From assembly GCF_000715075.1 (NCBI RefSeq), contig NC_134101.1, forward strand, positions 151,069,084-151,133,083: a DNA stretch of 64,000 bases. Direction: 5' to 3'. The stretch comes from Nicotiana tabacum. Lineage: Eukaryota; Streptophyta; Magnoliopsida; Solanales; Solanaceae. Below, piece by piece: positions 48,309 to 59,100 of the stretch. The stretch's first letter is position 1; each line of letters starts with the position of its first letter. Both the position numbers and the translations under genes were made by a program. The notes below the pieces were generated by a model. The model had not been told where the DNA came from. It worked only from the letters and a program-made list of their open reading frames with translations, and searched no databases.

Positions 48309-48492
48309 CTGTACAGAAAAGAAAAAGAAAAAGAAATGGAAACAAAATTAGGAATTAATAAAGAAAAAGAATTGCATTTCATTGAATGTAAAGATAACAA
48401 GGTTTTAACTCATCCAAACGTCCATAACATAGCAACTGAATTACAAACCCTGGAATAATCCAGGTGAACAAACGGAAAACAAAACCCACTAC
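48309..48492 (-). other. Candidate intron of Ogre-3 between protease and RT
   Basis: On the minus strand the donor is GTAGTGGG after CGCG, and the acceptor is TTTTCTTTTCTGTACAG with a long pyrimidine tract. The length is 184 bp, against 179 in Ogre-1. The gag-protease stop codon lies just inside it. The flanking exon ends encode the same amino acids as in Ogre-1. Confidence 0.8.
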
Positions 48493-51400
48493 CGCGACTC
48501 CCTCCGAGATGGAAGAGGAGTGGCTTCCCAGTTGTTGACATTAGCACTTGGTCCGATGTACTGTATATCTGCTTTGCTCGACCCTTCCCTGGCCTCAACC
48601 ATGTTTACCTCAGCAAATACCTTCTCAAGCCCTTTCTCAAAGTTCCCATCTGCACTAATCAGTGGACCATACACCTTTGCCAATAATTGCTTCCCGATAC
48701 TTGGCCTGACGAAGGACCTGGACAGACGTGGAATTGGTTTGGGAAGAACCCAACCTCTTTTGTTCATCTTGCGGGCTCGTCTCACATCCGCTGTCATAGG
48801 CTTGAACCCCAGCCCAAAGGTATCCAGATTCTTGGGCAAATAAACTGGCTGAACAATACCTTGCAAATCAGCACCCAACCCTTTGCCTGGTACAAACCCG
48901 TTTTTTCAACATTTCAGAGGCTACCATGATAGTTGCAGCTGTTATTTTAGAGACCGGGACGCTTTTCCCTTCTGGAACCTTTTCTACCGAGACTGTATTA
49001 AAAACCTGATAAACCCATGGCCCTTTATCATCATCAGTCTCTATGAAGGGTATGATGGTATCCCTTACAATGCTCATGTTGTCTTCCCTATGTACTACGA
49101 TATCTTGTCTATCCCACTCGAATTTAACCATCTGATGTAGTGTAGAAGGCACTACTTTGGCAGCATGGATCCATGGTCGCCCCAATAGAAGATTATAAGA
49201 CACCACCACATCTAACACCTGAAAATCCATGGTGAACTCGACCGGACCAATTGTCAATTCAAGTATAATGTCACCCACTGTGTCTATACCACCACCATCA
49301 AACCCCCGAACGCAGATGCTATTCTTATGAATTCTGTCATCATCAACCTTCAACTTGTTCAATGTAGACAAAGGACAGATATTGGCACTGGACCCATTAT
49401 CAATCAATACTCGAGTGACTACCGAATCTTCACATTTCACGGTCAAATAAAGAACTTTATTATGTTCTGTACCCTTCATGGGCAATTCATCATCAGAAAA
49501 TGTCACTCTGTTTACCTCAAAGATTTTGTTCACGATTTTCTCCAAATGATTCACTGAAATTTTATTGGGGACATGAGTTTCGTTCAATATCTTCATCAGA
49601 GCCCGGCGATGCTCATCTGAGTGGATAAGCAATGAAAGCAACGAGATTTGGGCTGGCGTTTTTCTTAGCTGCTCAACAATAGAATAATCTTGTACTTTCA
49701 TCTTTTTCAAGAACTCTTCTACCTCTTCCTCCGTAATAGCTTTCTTAACTGGCATCGGATTTTCCTTGGGAGCCCTAGCCTTTCTCAATTCTTCGGGGGC
49801 AAAACAATGTCCCGAGCGAGTTAAACCTTGTGTTTCACAGACTTCTTCTTTGATTTCCTTCCCCTTGCAGGTCACAACTACCTGTTCATACTTCCACGGG
49901 ATAGCTTTACTGTCAATTACTGGTAACTGGGTTACTGGCTTTATAACAACTGGTTCTATGTGAGCCTTTTTCACGACTACCGCATGTGTGCTTGATACTC
50001 CCCAAACCACTACCTTGATCGGCTCTGGTTTCTTCGCAACAACGGAAGATCCTTTTCCCATCACCACAACTGGTTTGTTGTCTGTTCTTTTCAACTGAAT
50101 CAATGGTTTCACACTAGCTGACTTTTCATTCACTTTGGCTTCACTAGAATGGATTGTCATGACTGTCTGTGATGAATTATTAAGCTCTGCTCCCTTATGT
50201 ATCAGTTCAATCATGTTGGCCTCATGATACGTTGGCAACGAGTTCTGGCTAATATTGGGCGCCTCCAGGGCCTGAACCTCAATTCTGTTTGTGTCAATAA
50301 GCTCTTGCACAACAGTTTTCAATCTCCAACATTTCTCAGTATCATGTCCGGGAGCCCCTGAACAATATTCACAGCTCACTAAATGGTCCAAATTTCTAGG
50401 AAGGGGATTTGGTATTTTGGCCTCAACCGGGTTCAACAGGCCTACATGCCTCAGTTTGTGGAAAAGAGTTGTATAGGATTCTCCCAGCGGAGTGAATATT
50501 TTCTGTTTCTGCACTCTCTCATTTCTGAAAGCCTGGTTTGGGCAGAAGCTGGATCCTGGCCTATAAGCCCTCGGGTGTGGATATGTGTTTTGTGGAGCTG
50601 GGTATGTGTTTTGGGTAACCGGTGCACGCCATTGCGCTTGAGCCGGCGGCTGGGTATAAGTTTGGGCCTGATGGACGGAAAAGTGTGGCTCTGGTGGTGG
50701 ATAATAGTGTTGAGGAGGGCTATATGGGGTATACAGATAATTTGGGTGGTGGGTTCTGGGTTGGTTGTAACAGGGTGAAGGGCTTCTACACCATACTCCG
50801 GATTTGGCAGTTGCAACTTCTTCTTTCTTCTTCTTCCCAAGCACACCCCCAGTGTCGTTTTGAATGGCTTGGGTGGTTGCTTTGATTGCTGAATAACTCA
50901 TGATCTTATTGGATTTGAGTCCCTCCTCAACCATGCCTCCCATTTTCACGACTTCATTAAAGGACTTGCCCACTGTTGACACCAAATGACCAAAATAGGT
51001 GGGCTCCAAAGCCTGCAAGAAATAATCAACTATTTCACTCTCTTTCATCGGGGGGTCAACCCTCGCCGCTTGCTCACTTCAACGGAACCCATATTCTCGA
51101 AATCTCTCACCGGGCTTCTTCTCGATCTTTGTAAATGACAGTCGATCTAGGATGATTTCAAAATTGTATTGAAACTGACAGGCGAAGGCTTGGGCCAAGT
51201 CATCCCAGGTGTACCACCTGCTATGGTCTTGTCTAGTGTACCATTCCAATGTCGATCTGCTCAAACTTTGGCTGAAATATGCCATCAGTAATTCATCTCT
51301 CCCTCCTGCTCCTCTCATCTTGCTACAGAATCCCCTTAAATGTGCTACTGGGTCGCCATGCCTGTCGTACAAATCAAACTTAGGCATCTTGAACCCGGCC

Positions 51401-52087
51401 GGTAACTGAACATCTGGGAACAGACATAAATCTTTATAGGCCACACTTACTTGGCCTCCTAACCCCCTCATGTCTCGGAATGATTGCTCCAGGCTTTTGA
51501 CCTTTCTGATCATCTCCTCCTGCTCAGGGTTTTTGGCGGCTTCTCGGTGCCTGCCGTGAGATCAAGATGAGGGGTATAAGAGTAGGGTTCTGGAACTTTG
51601 AAGGTAGGCTCAGGGGGATAATACTGGTTGTCGTGCGTCTGGAACAGAGGTTCACCGGGGATCGGTGTAGGGTAGCAGGCGGAGGTGCTACAAAAACGGG
51701 AGTGTTTGGTGGAGGAGGGTATGAGACTTGTTTGGATGGAGGAGCCTGTGATGTATGAGAAGTGGTGCCTTGGCATTGTTGGTAGAGGGGAAATGCTGGA
51801 GATGAATTCACAGTGGGTGGCTCCTGAGGCTGAGCCAATGGTGGGATATAAGCGGGGTTAGCGGGATAAACTGGCGGTGGATGCCCCTTTGCCCAGGCTT
51901 GGTACATTTTAGCCATCTGTTGTTTCAATTTATACATTTCCTCCCTCATTGCATGAACGTCCATTTCTTCTACCTTTTTTGGTGGGTCAACAATACTCGT
52001 ATCAGATTCCGGGCCAGTCATGTTCACTTTATCCTTAGACCGGGTATTGTATGGATGAGTTGCCAGAATGCCTAAACAACTAACCAC
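48493..52087 (-). pseudogene. gag: Ogre-3 gag-protease
   Basis: It starts at the ATG complementary to 52087-52085. Frameshifts near 51660 and 51530, a TGA at 51079 (Trp in FRWREQ) and a frameshift near 48890 break it; between 51048 and 48868 it is open for 726 aa. Domains in order: proline-rich N-terminus (NTPVFVAPPPATLHRSP), gag helical domain (STLEWYTRQDHSRW), Pro/Tyr/Gln-rich linker, zinc knuckle CEYCSGAPGHDTEKC (CX2CX5HX4C), protease VLIDNGSSANICP, and G-patch-like ADLQGIVQPVYLP near the end. Lengths match Ogre-1 closely. Confidence 0.9.
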
Positions 52088-52254
52088 CTACCTGGACTCA
52101 CACATTTAGACAACAATTCCGTTAGCGATTAGGTAACAGATTGGATAACTGCACATTGGGCATGAATGCACCTATACAGCTAACCATTTCTATTATGCAT
52201 TTGTTTGACCGCATGCGTCATCCCGGCATTTCCTTAGTTCCAACTGTAAACTTT

Positions 52255-52455
52255 CTCTTTCCTCTTTGTTTTCTTTTCTCTTTTCTTTTCTCTCTTTCTT
52301 TTCTCCTCTTTTTCTTTTTCCTTTCCTCCTTCCTTTATTCTATTCCTTTCTTGTTTTTTCGCTTTTCCCTTTTCTTCTCTCTTCTCTTATTTTCATTCAT
52401 TTTTTCGTCTCTCCGTTTTTCCCTATCTTCTTTCCCTTTCTTTGTTTTCTTTTCT
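52255..52455 (-). repeat. GA-rich tract (element sense) between ORF1 and gag of Ogre-3
   Basis: The plus strand is about 95% T/C. It adjoins the boundary box, as at 44516-44660. It is absent as such from Ogre-1. Confidence 0.7.
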
Positions 52456-52461
52456 TTACTT

Positions 52462-52532
52462 GGTTACGGTCGAATCCTATGGAGATTGCCTACGTATCGT
52501 GACCCCGCACGAAACAGACTAGGCGTAGTTCG
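52462..52532 (-). repeat. Boundary box, Ogre-3 copy between ORF1 and gag
   Basis: On the minus strand it runs GAACTACGCCTAGTCTG, then GATACGTAGGCAATCTCC, then GGATTCGACC. It matches 8651-8714 of Ogre-1. Confidence 0.8.
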
Positions 52533-52744
52533 TGAAAATAAGTGCCAAAATAAAGGAACAGATTTTTGGGAATTTTCAGATTTTCATTACCACAACATTC
52601 TATTACAGACTAAACATTTTGAAATTGAAAATAACAGACTCCAACTAAACTCAAATACAAACTCCGAACATACTAGCATACTTGGATGCAAAAAGAAAAC
52701 AGACTGACAAACAACAAACTCTAGAATGGAAATATAGACTCGAT

Positions 52745-54799
52745 CTATGAATACATTAGTGCTTCAAAAGTGGGTGCCCGCGGGGCATCGTTCGGCCTCA
52801 CCGCGGGCTTAGGTGCCAAATCCCTTTCAAGTTGCTCCAGCTCATAAATGGTTCGCTTGACATAAATCATTACTGCCGGAAAGAAGGTAGTGCGGGTCAT
52901 GTCTTCACATGCCCGACATCTCCTTAGGATGGCGTGGGCAATGGTCTCAATCTTGTCTCTTGTTCGACCCTTTTCTATAAGCAATCGCCTTATTTGATTA
53001 TTGCGAGCCTCCAACACATGAGAGTCCTGAAGATGCTGATCCTGCAGCTGCTGTATTTCTACTTCCATTCGGGCCAGTAAGTCATAGCAGTGTCCACTTT
53101 TGGTCTCAAAAGCTTTAGCTTGCTTAGCTGCCTTATCCCCAAGGGTGACCACTTTTCTTTTCAGACTAACAATGGTCTTTTCATAATCCTTCTTTAATTG
53201 TTGCGTGTAATGGGTGCATTCTTCTGTTCTTTTTACCCACTGTGCCCGGAGTTCCGCTATGGCGCCTTCAGATTTTTCCAGCTCATCCCGGCACTCACTA
53301 ATTTCCTTTTTCAACCCCTTTATCAACCGCTCGTCCGACCGACTCCTTTGTTGGTTATTGTCAGCTATCCTCATTTGCTGGACTTGGGCCCTAAGAGCCT
53401 CGTTTTCTTCGGCCAACCGGTTCTTTTCTCCCTGATCAGCAGCAACTTGCACACTGTTCTAAATTTCAGAGCTCCAATCTGTTGTTTCAGCTTGCTGATT
53501 TCGGCCTGATAGCCTTCTTCTTTTGCTAGCCAACCCCATTGTTCTTGTGATGATTCAGTGAAATCCTAGATGTGGGGTCTTTTAGATGGCCTTTGATGCT
53601 CAAGTTCTCTTCTGTACCATGGAGGTAATCTGGCGACATTTCTCCTTTGGCCCGATCCTGCACAAAAGTATCTGCTTGTAAATATTGACATTCATTCCAA
53701 ATTTCGCAGATTTTTGCTTCGGGAAACTATCCGTTAGGGCTAATCTCGATTACTTGAGCACTAATATCCTCCTCCCGTGGCACTGTTTGGCATCTCCCGA
53801 GTTGTCTCAGAACCCGACATGGAGCATAAGGCTGGATCCTCTTAAGTCCCATCAAAAGAAAATGCAACCTAGCTGCTGGCATGTATATGATTTCTTCAAC
53901 ATGCAACCATCCCAACGTCCACTGTATCTGACTGTCCGTGAGAGTACGAAAGTATGATATCCATGCTGTTACTCCTTCAGGCAGACTAACCCCGTCAATC
54001 CTTGTGTAAAACTCTCTTATACATGTTTTATCAGACGAACCATAACTCAAGAGCTGGGAACGGTGGAATAGATGCTCGGTCATCCACATTTGTAGCAACA
54101 AGTTACACCCCTCAAAAAGGTTGCCTCCGGCTTTGCAGACAGTGAGAGCTCAAAAAATATCAGACACGATCATAGGTGCAAGAGTGCTTTCATTTTGAGC
54201 AAGCAAGGTAGTGACGACCCTGGCTACTTTTATATCAATATTCTCGTCTTTCCTTGGGAACACCAGGAGGCCCAAAAATGTTATCATGAAAGCCACCCGT
54301 CTTGCTCATCCCATTTTTGACAATTATTTTTACTGCATAGCTTGATGTCTGTCTTGTTAAACCGTCCCATGTGGCCGTACCTGTCGTATATGAAGCGCAG
54401 AGTACAGAAGCCTTTTGCCAAATCTGGATTATGGACTGTCCTGGGTATCTTTAATGAATCTAAAAACCGATGCACCGTGATGGCTCTTAGAGCAACCAGA
54501 TATTTTTCTCTTAACGGAACTTCAGCATTTCCAATGTACCCGACTATTTCCTCCAAAGTTGGGGTGAACTCAAAATATGAGAAGTGGAAGACATTGTGCA
54601 CCGGGTCCCAGCAAGTGACCAACGCTCTTATAATATCACCCTGAGGCTTGATTTCCAACAAATCCGTAAGACCTTTCAGATATTTCTTGACTTCGCCTTG
54701 TCCTTCTTTGCCTAAATCGTTCCACCATAGCCGCAACTCGAAATGAATTTTAGTCATTATTGAGAAAGGTTCGTTTTGCATCATGCTCATCCTGCACAT
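52745..54799 (-). pseudogene. Ogre-3 ORF1: globular domain plus coiled coil
   Basis: It starts at the ATG complementary to 54799. The first 171 codons (to 54284) include LWWNDLGKEGQ, TCWDPVHNVFHFSYFEFTPTL and LDSLKIPRTV. A frameshift near 54300 and a TGA near 54150 (DIF-stop-AL) follow, then an open stretch 54101-53727 (GLKRIQPYAPCRVLRQLGR). The C-terminal half (53452-52745) is a 235-aa coiled coil (Glu/Gln/Arg-rich), as in Ogre-1. The order of domains is the same in all three Ogre elements, which supports a real protein under past selection. The function is unknown. Confidence 0.85.
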
Positions 54800-56156
54800 T
54801 TATTAATGTGATTTAAGCAAAAATAAAACTTTTATTTGACTCGAAACAAAATTAACTATTTCCTTTTCCAAATTTAAAATGACAGACTCGGTTTTCAAAC
54901 ACGGCCTTTCAGCACTCCCAAGAACGAAGATTTTAAGGCAGTGAGAGTCAACCAGTCAAAAATCAAAATGACCAACAATGGTCGTCTTTGCAAAGTCAGC
55001 CTTCCGGCGTCCGTGTCGGGAACATTCGACTATTTTTGACAAAAACAGCATCACCTAACTTATTTACGACGAAGATTAAAAAATTTGATATATATTTTTT
55101 TTTTGCTGTTCTTGCAAAGGGGAGGTAGGACCCGATGAGGGTTGCCTACGTATCTCACGCCCTGTGAGAATCAAACCTGCATAGTTCAGGCGAAGAAACT
55201 AACTATATTTTGAAAACCAGGCTCTTTCATTCCATTTTCCATGGCAACACAAACTATTTTTTCTTTTCTATTTTTGAAAACAAGACAAAATAACGGCTCT
55301 CCTTTTCTTTTCATTTTCAACAAACAATAAATAACTTATTTTTCCCAAACTAAAAAAAAGACTCTTTTCTTTTCTTTTTCAACAAACAACTTTCCAAAAA
55401 TAAAAAACTCTTTTTCTATTTTTCCTTTGCTTTTTAGTAAAACAAACTATTAAAAAATAAAACATTGTCCTTTTTTCCATTTTCTCAAAATTTCGGCAGA
55501 GTTTCGACAGTATTTGGTCATTGGTTTTTCTAAAATAATCAATTAACCCCCTAACTGTTATTTCTCTCTTTTCTATTTTCTTCTTTTTCCTCAATTTTCC
55601 AACATTCCCGAGATTCAAAAGCCGGTCAACATGCTGGTTCGAAACAAATATATGTACAGAACAAATAGGATGCATCAGGATGGTCTTTCATTTTAGGTTG
55701 CTATCCCTAGACGGAGCCAACCCCTGTGTTGTGTCCCCTAAGTCAAATGCAGCATGATGCAATTAAGCGCTCCTACTAGGGATCCAGCATGAAGTCAAGT
55801 TATTCTAGGTTCAAAACCTGGGTATGTGTTCTAAATAGTGCACTCGAGCGGACAACTCGAGTTAAGGAGGGGGCAGCGTACCAGGGACCCGCGAGATCGT
55901 CCAGCTTTGCAACTTATCCAAGCCTATTTTATTTTAGGGTATGAAACTAACAGAATAGGGAGTCTCAACCAGTAAGCACATCCCCGGAGGTTAAGAGAGA
56001 AGAGTGTCGGCACAGTTTATATACAGTTCAGATGATATCAAAGTAGTAGCATTTAGCATATTCAACACATAATATGTAGGAAAATCAGATATAACCAAAT
56101 ACAACAATTTATCTAAGCTCGAATTCTAAACCCTGAACAAGAGATTCTGGGTTCGG
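54800..56156 (-). other. Ogre-3 untranslated leader
   Basis: About 1.36 kb between PBS and ORF1. It holds a boundary box at 55122-55189 and AT/T-C-rich tracts at 55240-55600. No conserved ORF; the 98-codon ORF at 55379-55675 is Lys-rich and lacks a counterpart. Confidence 0.6.
55122..55189 (-). repeat. Boundary box, Ogre-3 copy before ORF1
   Basis: On the minus strand it runs TGAACTATGCAGGTTTGATTC, shortened here to its core, then GATACGTAGGCAACCCTC, then GGGTCCTACC. It is the fourth copy in this element. Confidence 0.75.
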
Positions 56157-56174
56157 TCCCCAGCAGAGTCGCCA
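56157..56174 (-). promoter_or_regulatory. Primer binding site of Ogre-3
   Basis: On the minus strand TGGCGACTCTGCTGGGGA is identical to Ogre-1. The adjoining bases to about 56146 read, on the plus strand, CTGGGTTCGGTCCCCAG, a perfect 5-bp stem with a 7-nt loop like a tRNA T-arm placed correctly before the CCA-ending 3' strand. Confidence 0.85.
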
Positions 56175-56178
56175 GAGC

Positions 56179-59100
56179 TGTCACACCTCCTTTTCCACCA
56201 CACCCCGTAAGGGCATAAAGGAGTTTTTCCACTTAAAGGACAATCAGAACGAGATTTAATATTATTATTCAGAGTCGCCACTTGGGAGATTAATGGTGTC
56301 CCAAGTCACCGGTTTGATCCCGAACCGAGGAAAAATATGACTCTGTATTATAGTCTGCAAACCAGAAATCCGGATAAGGAATTCTGTTAACCCAGGAGAA
56401 GGTGTTAGGCATTCCCGAGTTCCGTGTTTCTAGCACGATCGCTTAATTGTTGTATCTGATTTTAATACATGCTAGCTTATGTGCCTTTTATTTACAAACC
56501 GCTTTTATCATTATTTTAATGAATTGCAACGTCGCGAAAATGCGTCTCGAACCACGTCGCAATCAATGCACGCATGGTTTTTAACACATTTTGACTCCGT
56601 TGAGATTTGGATTTGGGTCGCATCAATGCGCACCCGAGTTTAAGAAGGTAATTTTATTAAAATCGTGCCTAAAGAGTCTAACGCATATTATTATTTTGGG
56701 GAAAAGCCGTGAATTTCGCTAAACGGTCCTCCCGAATTCTACGTATTCTTATTATAGCCATTTATTGAGGGCCCCGCAGTTTATGTGTTTTGTTCAGCGA
56801 GGCTCGTCTCATTTTATTTTAAAAAAAGGCAGACCCTAGAGCTATAAGAATTTCTATTTTTTATTGGTCTTTACTAATCAAGAAAAGGTCCTAACCAATT
56901 ATTAGTATTAATAAAACAGCATTTGAAAGTGTTACACCAGCCGAAATTTCCCACAGCCACGGACATTGGGCCTAAAGTTAGCCCAAATCAATCAAAGCCC
57001 AAACTCTCGTGAATGGGCTCCACTCTTCTGACAAAGAAACGAATATGCACTTACCCAGATCAATTAGACACCGATTCTCAAATCGTTCAAGGGAGTAATT
57101 ATGTCGTCCTGATTTTAAAAATGAACCAAACGTACTGATAAATTTACTCACATTGGAAATTACAAGACAAATGTTATATATCCTAATTTGTGTTGCCTTT
57201 AAACCAGTTTATGAACCAATTGACGAGAAAAACAACTAAGACTAAAGTGAACTACTAACTCTGACTACTGACTCATTATTGTCAAAGCCACTGCATTACG
57301 AAATTATTTAGGATGCATGTTTAGCAATGAGAATAGAACTCAACGTGACAACACACCCGTTCCAGCTTCACCGCAAACATGAACTGTTTATGATTTTGCA
57401 TTTTAAACAGAAAATCGCTAAGCTAAACAAGCTAAATCTAAGTCACTACAGATCAACAGTCCAACGATCTCAATAACACAGTTCTGCCAGTTCAGTTATA
57501 CATTCAAATTGATTGTATCGTACATCAACCAAATCACATAAAACTATTAAAATATAATGAGATTAACAAGCTACATATCTATAGCCGAAGCTCCAGTTTT
57601 CATTTCATTTTCCAGCAAGTGATCTACATAGTATTGAGTTTTATGGTGAGTATCTGTTTTATGAAATGGAACGGAGGAATGGTCAGTCAGCAGTAACTCA
57701 AACGCAGCAAACCAATGGATGATAAACCAAGCTCAAATGCACAGCCCAGAAAAATGAAATCACAGCCCAGAAAAATGAAATCACAGCCCAGAGTGAACTC
57801 GAAACCAGATTAAAATGAGATATCGACCACAAATCAGCTGAATGCACCCAAATAAATCGAAACTGAGCTTAAATTAACCCAAATTGAACTAATAGACCTC
57901 ATAAGAACTTCAACACATTAGAATCAAGCTATGAGACCAAGAGCAACTATTGAAATTTCGAGATTGAGCCAAAAGCTCAATGTAACAGTACTTTTGCTGA
58001 TGATTTTTGTTTTTACTGCATTTTTCTTTTGACACTAAGAACTTAGGAGAAAATTTGAATCTGAAGTTTTAGTTTTAGATCTGGACTGGGAGAGTTTTCT
58101 TTTTTGGAATATTGGGGCTCCAAAAAACCTCCTCTTCAGGCATGCTTTTTATAGGCAGAGCTGAGGGCAGCCCTCATTCTCTGTTTACAAATCAGTCCCT
58201 TATATATTTATTCTATTAGTCCCTTATTTTCTAACTTGTTACCCAAGTAATCCCACTAAAATTATTGAAATCTACACTAAAGTACCACTCTAGAAGGCCC
58301 TAGAAGATTCTAGTTTCAACTACCATGTGCTGCCCAATCCTAAATGTCTAAACTACCCCTGAACTTAAGCTAAAACTACAGCTATAACCAAGACAGCTTC
58401 TTAAGCTCTGAATTACCCCAATTTAAACTCTTGTTGAATCTATCGATTGAACTCAAAATTAATGACCATACTAACTACCAAAACGACGACTAATTAAACT
58501 GAAACTGAACTAATTAGTAATTAACTAAAGGAACAACAGAAATTAATTTAAGCAAAACTTAGTAACACTAATTAACAAATTATAAATCGAACTAAAATCA
58601 GGAATTGGAACATATTCAAACAAACAACTAGACTTAATCAAATCACGACACAAGATTAGAGCAATATTGACAAAAATTAAAACGCAAATTAACTAGACAT
58701 TAACCAAGGAATTCACACATGCAGAAAATAAGAAAAGGAAAAAGAAATTGAAGATAAAAGAAAATACCACTAAGAACTTACTGACAACAAAGAACTCTGG
58801 CCAGCGGCTGCTTCTCCATATCCCCGAAATATCTGACCCGTAACATCCCTAACCATGTGTTTTCAAAAGAAAACACCTGGTTAGGGTTGTTAGGGTCCGA
58901 AATCATGGAGATTTTGCATTAGGGTTTTTGTCGGAAACCTTCGATTTGATATTCGAGTTGTTCCAGTTAGATTCGAGAGATAGGGCTATGGGGGTTGGGT
59001 AGAGGAGGCCCAGGCAGTCACATGGTGTTAATTTGGTGGTGATTGGGTTACTTTGGGTTTTGGCCGGAGAGTCTTTGATCGAAGATTCGATGAGCTAGGG

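Larger units (their letters stand above)
52088..52744 (-). other. Ogre-3 spacer between ORF1 and gag
   Basis: The boundary box is at 52462-52532 and a 200-bp purine-rich tract (element sense) at 52255-52455. No conserved ORF. ORFs predicted on the plus strand here are Phe/Ser-rich composition artefacts. Confidence 0.65.

Noticed and set aside
52141..52707. 188-codon Phe/Ser-rich ORF on the plus strand
   Set aside because: Composition artefact of the T/C-rich tract, antisense to the Ogre-3 spacer.
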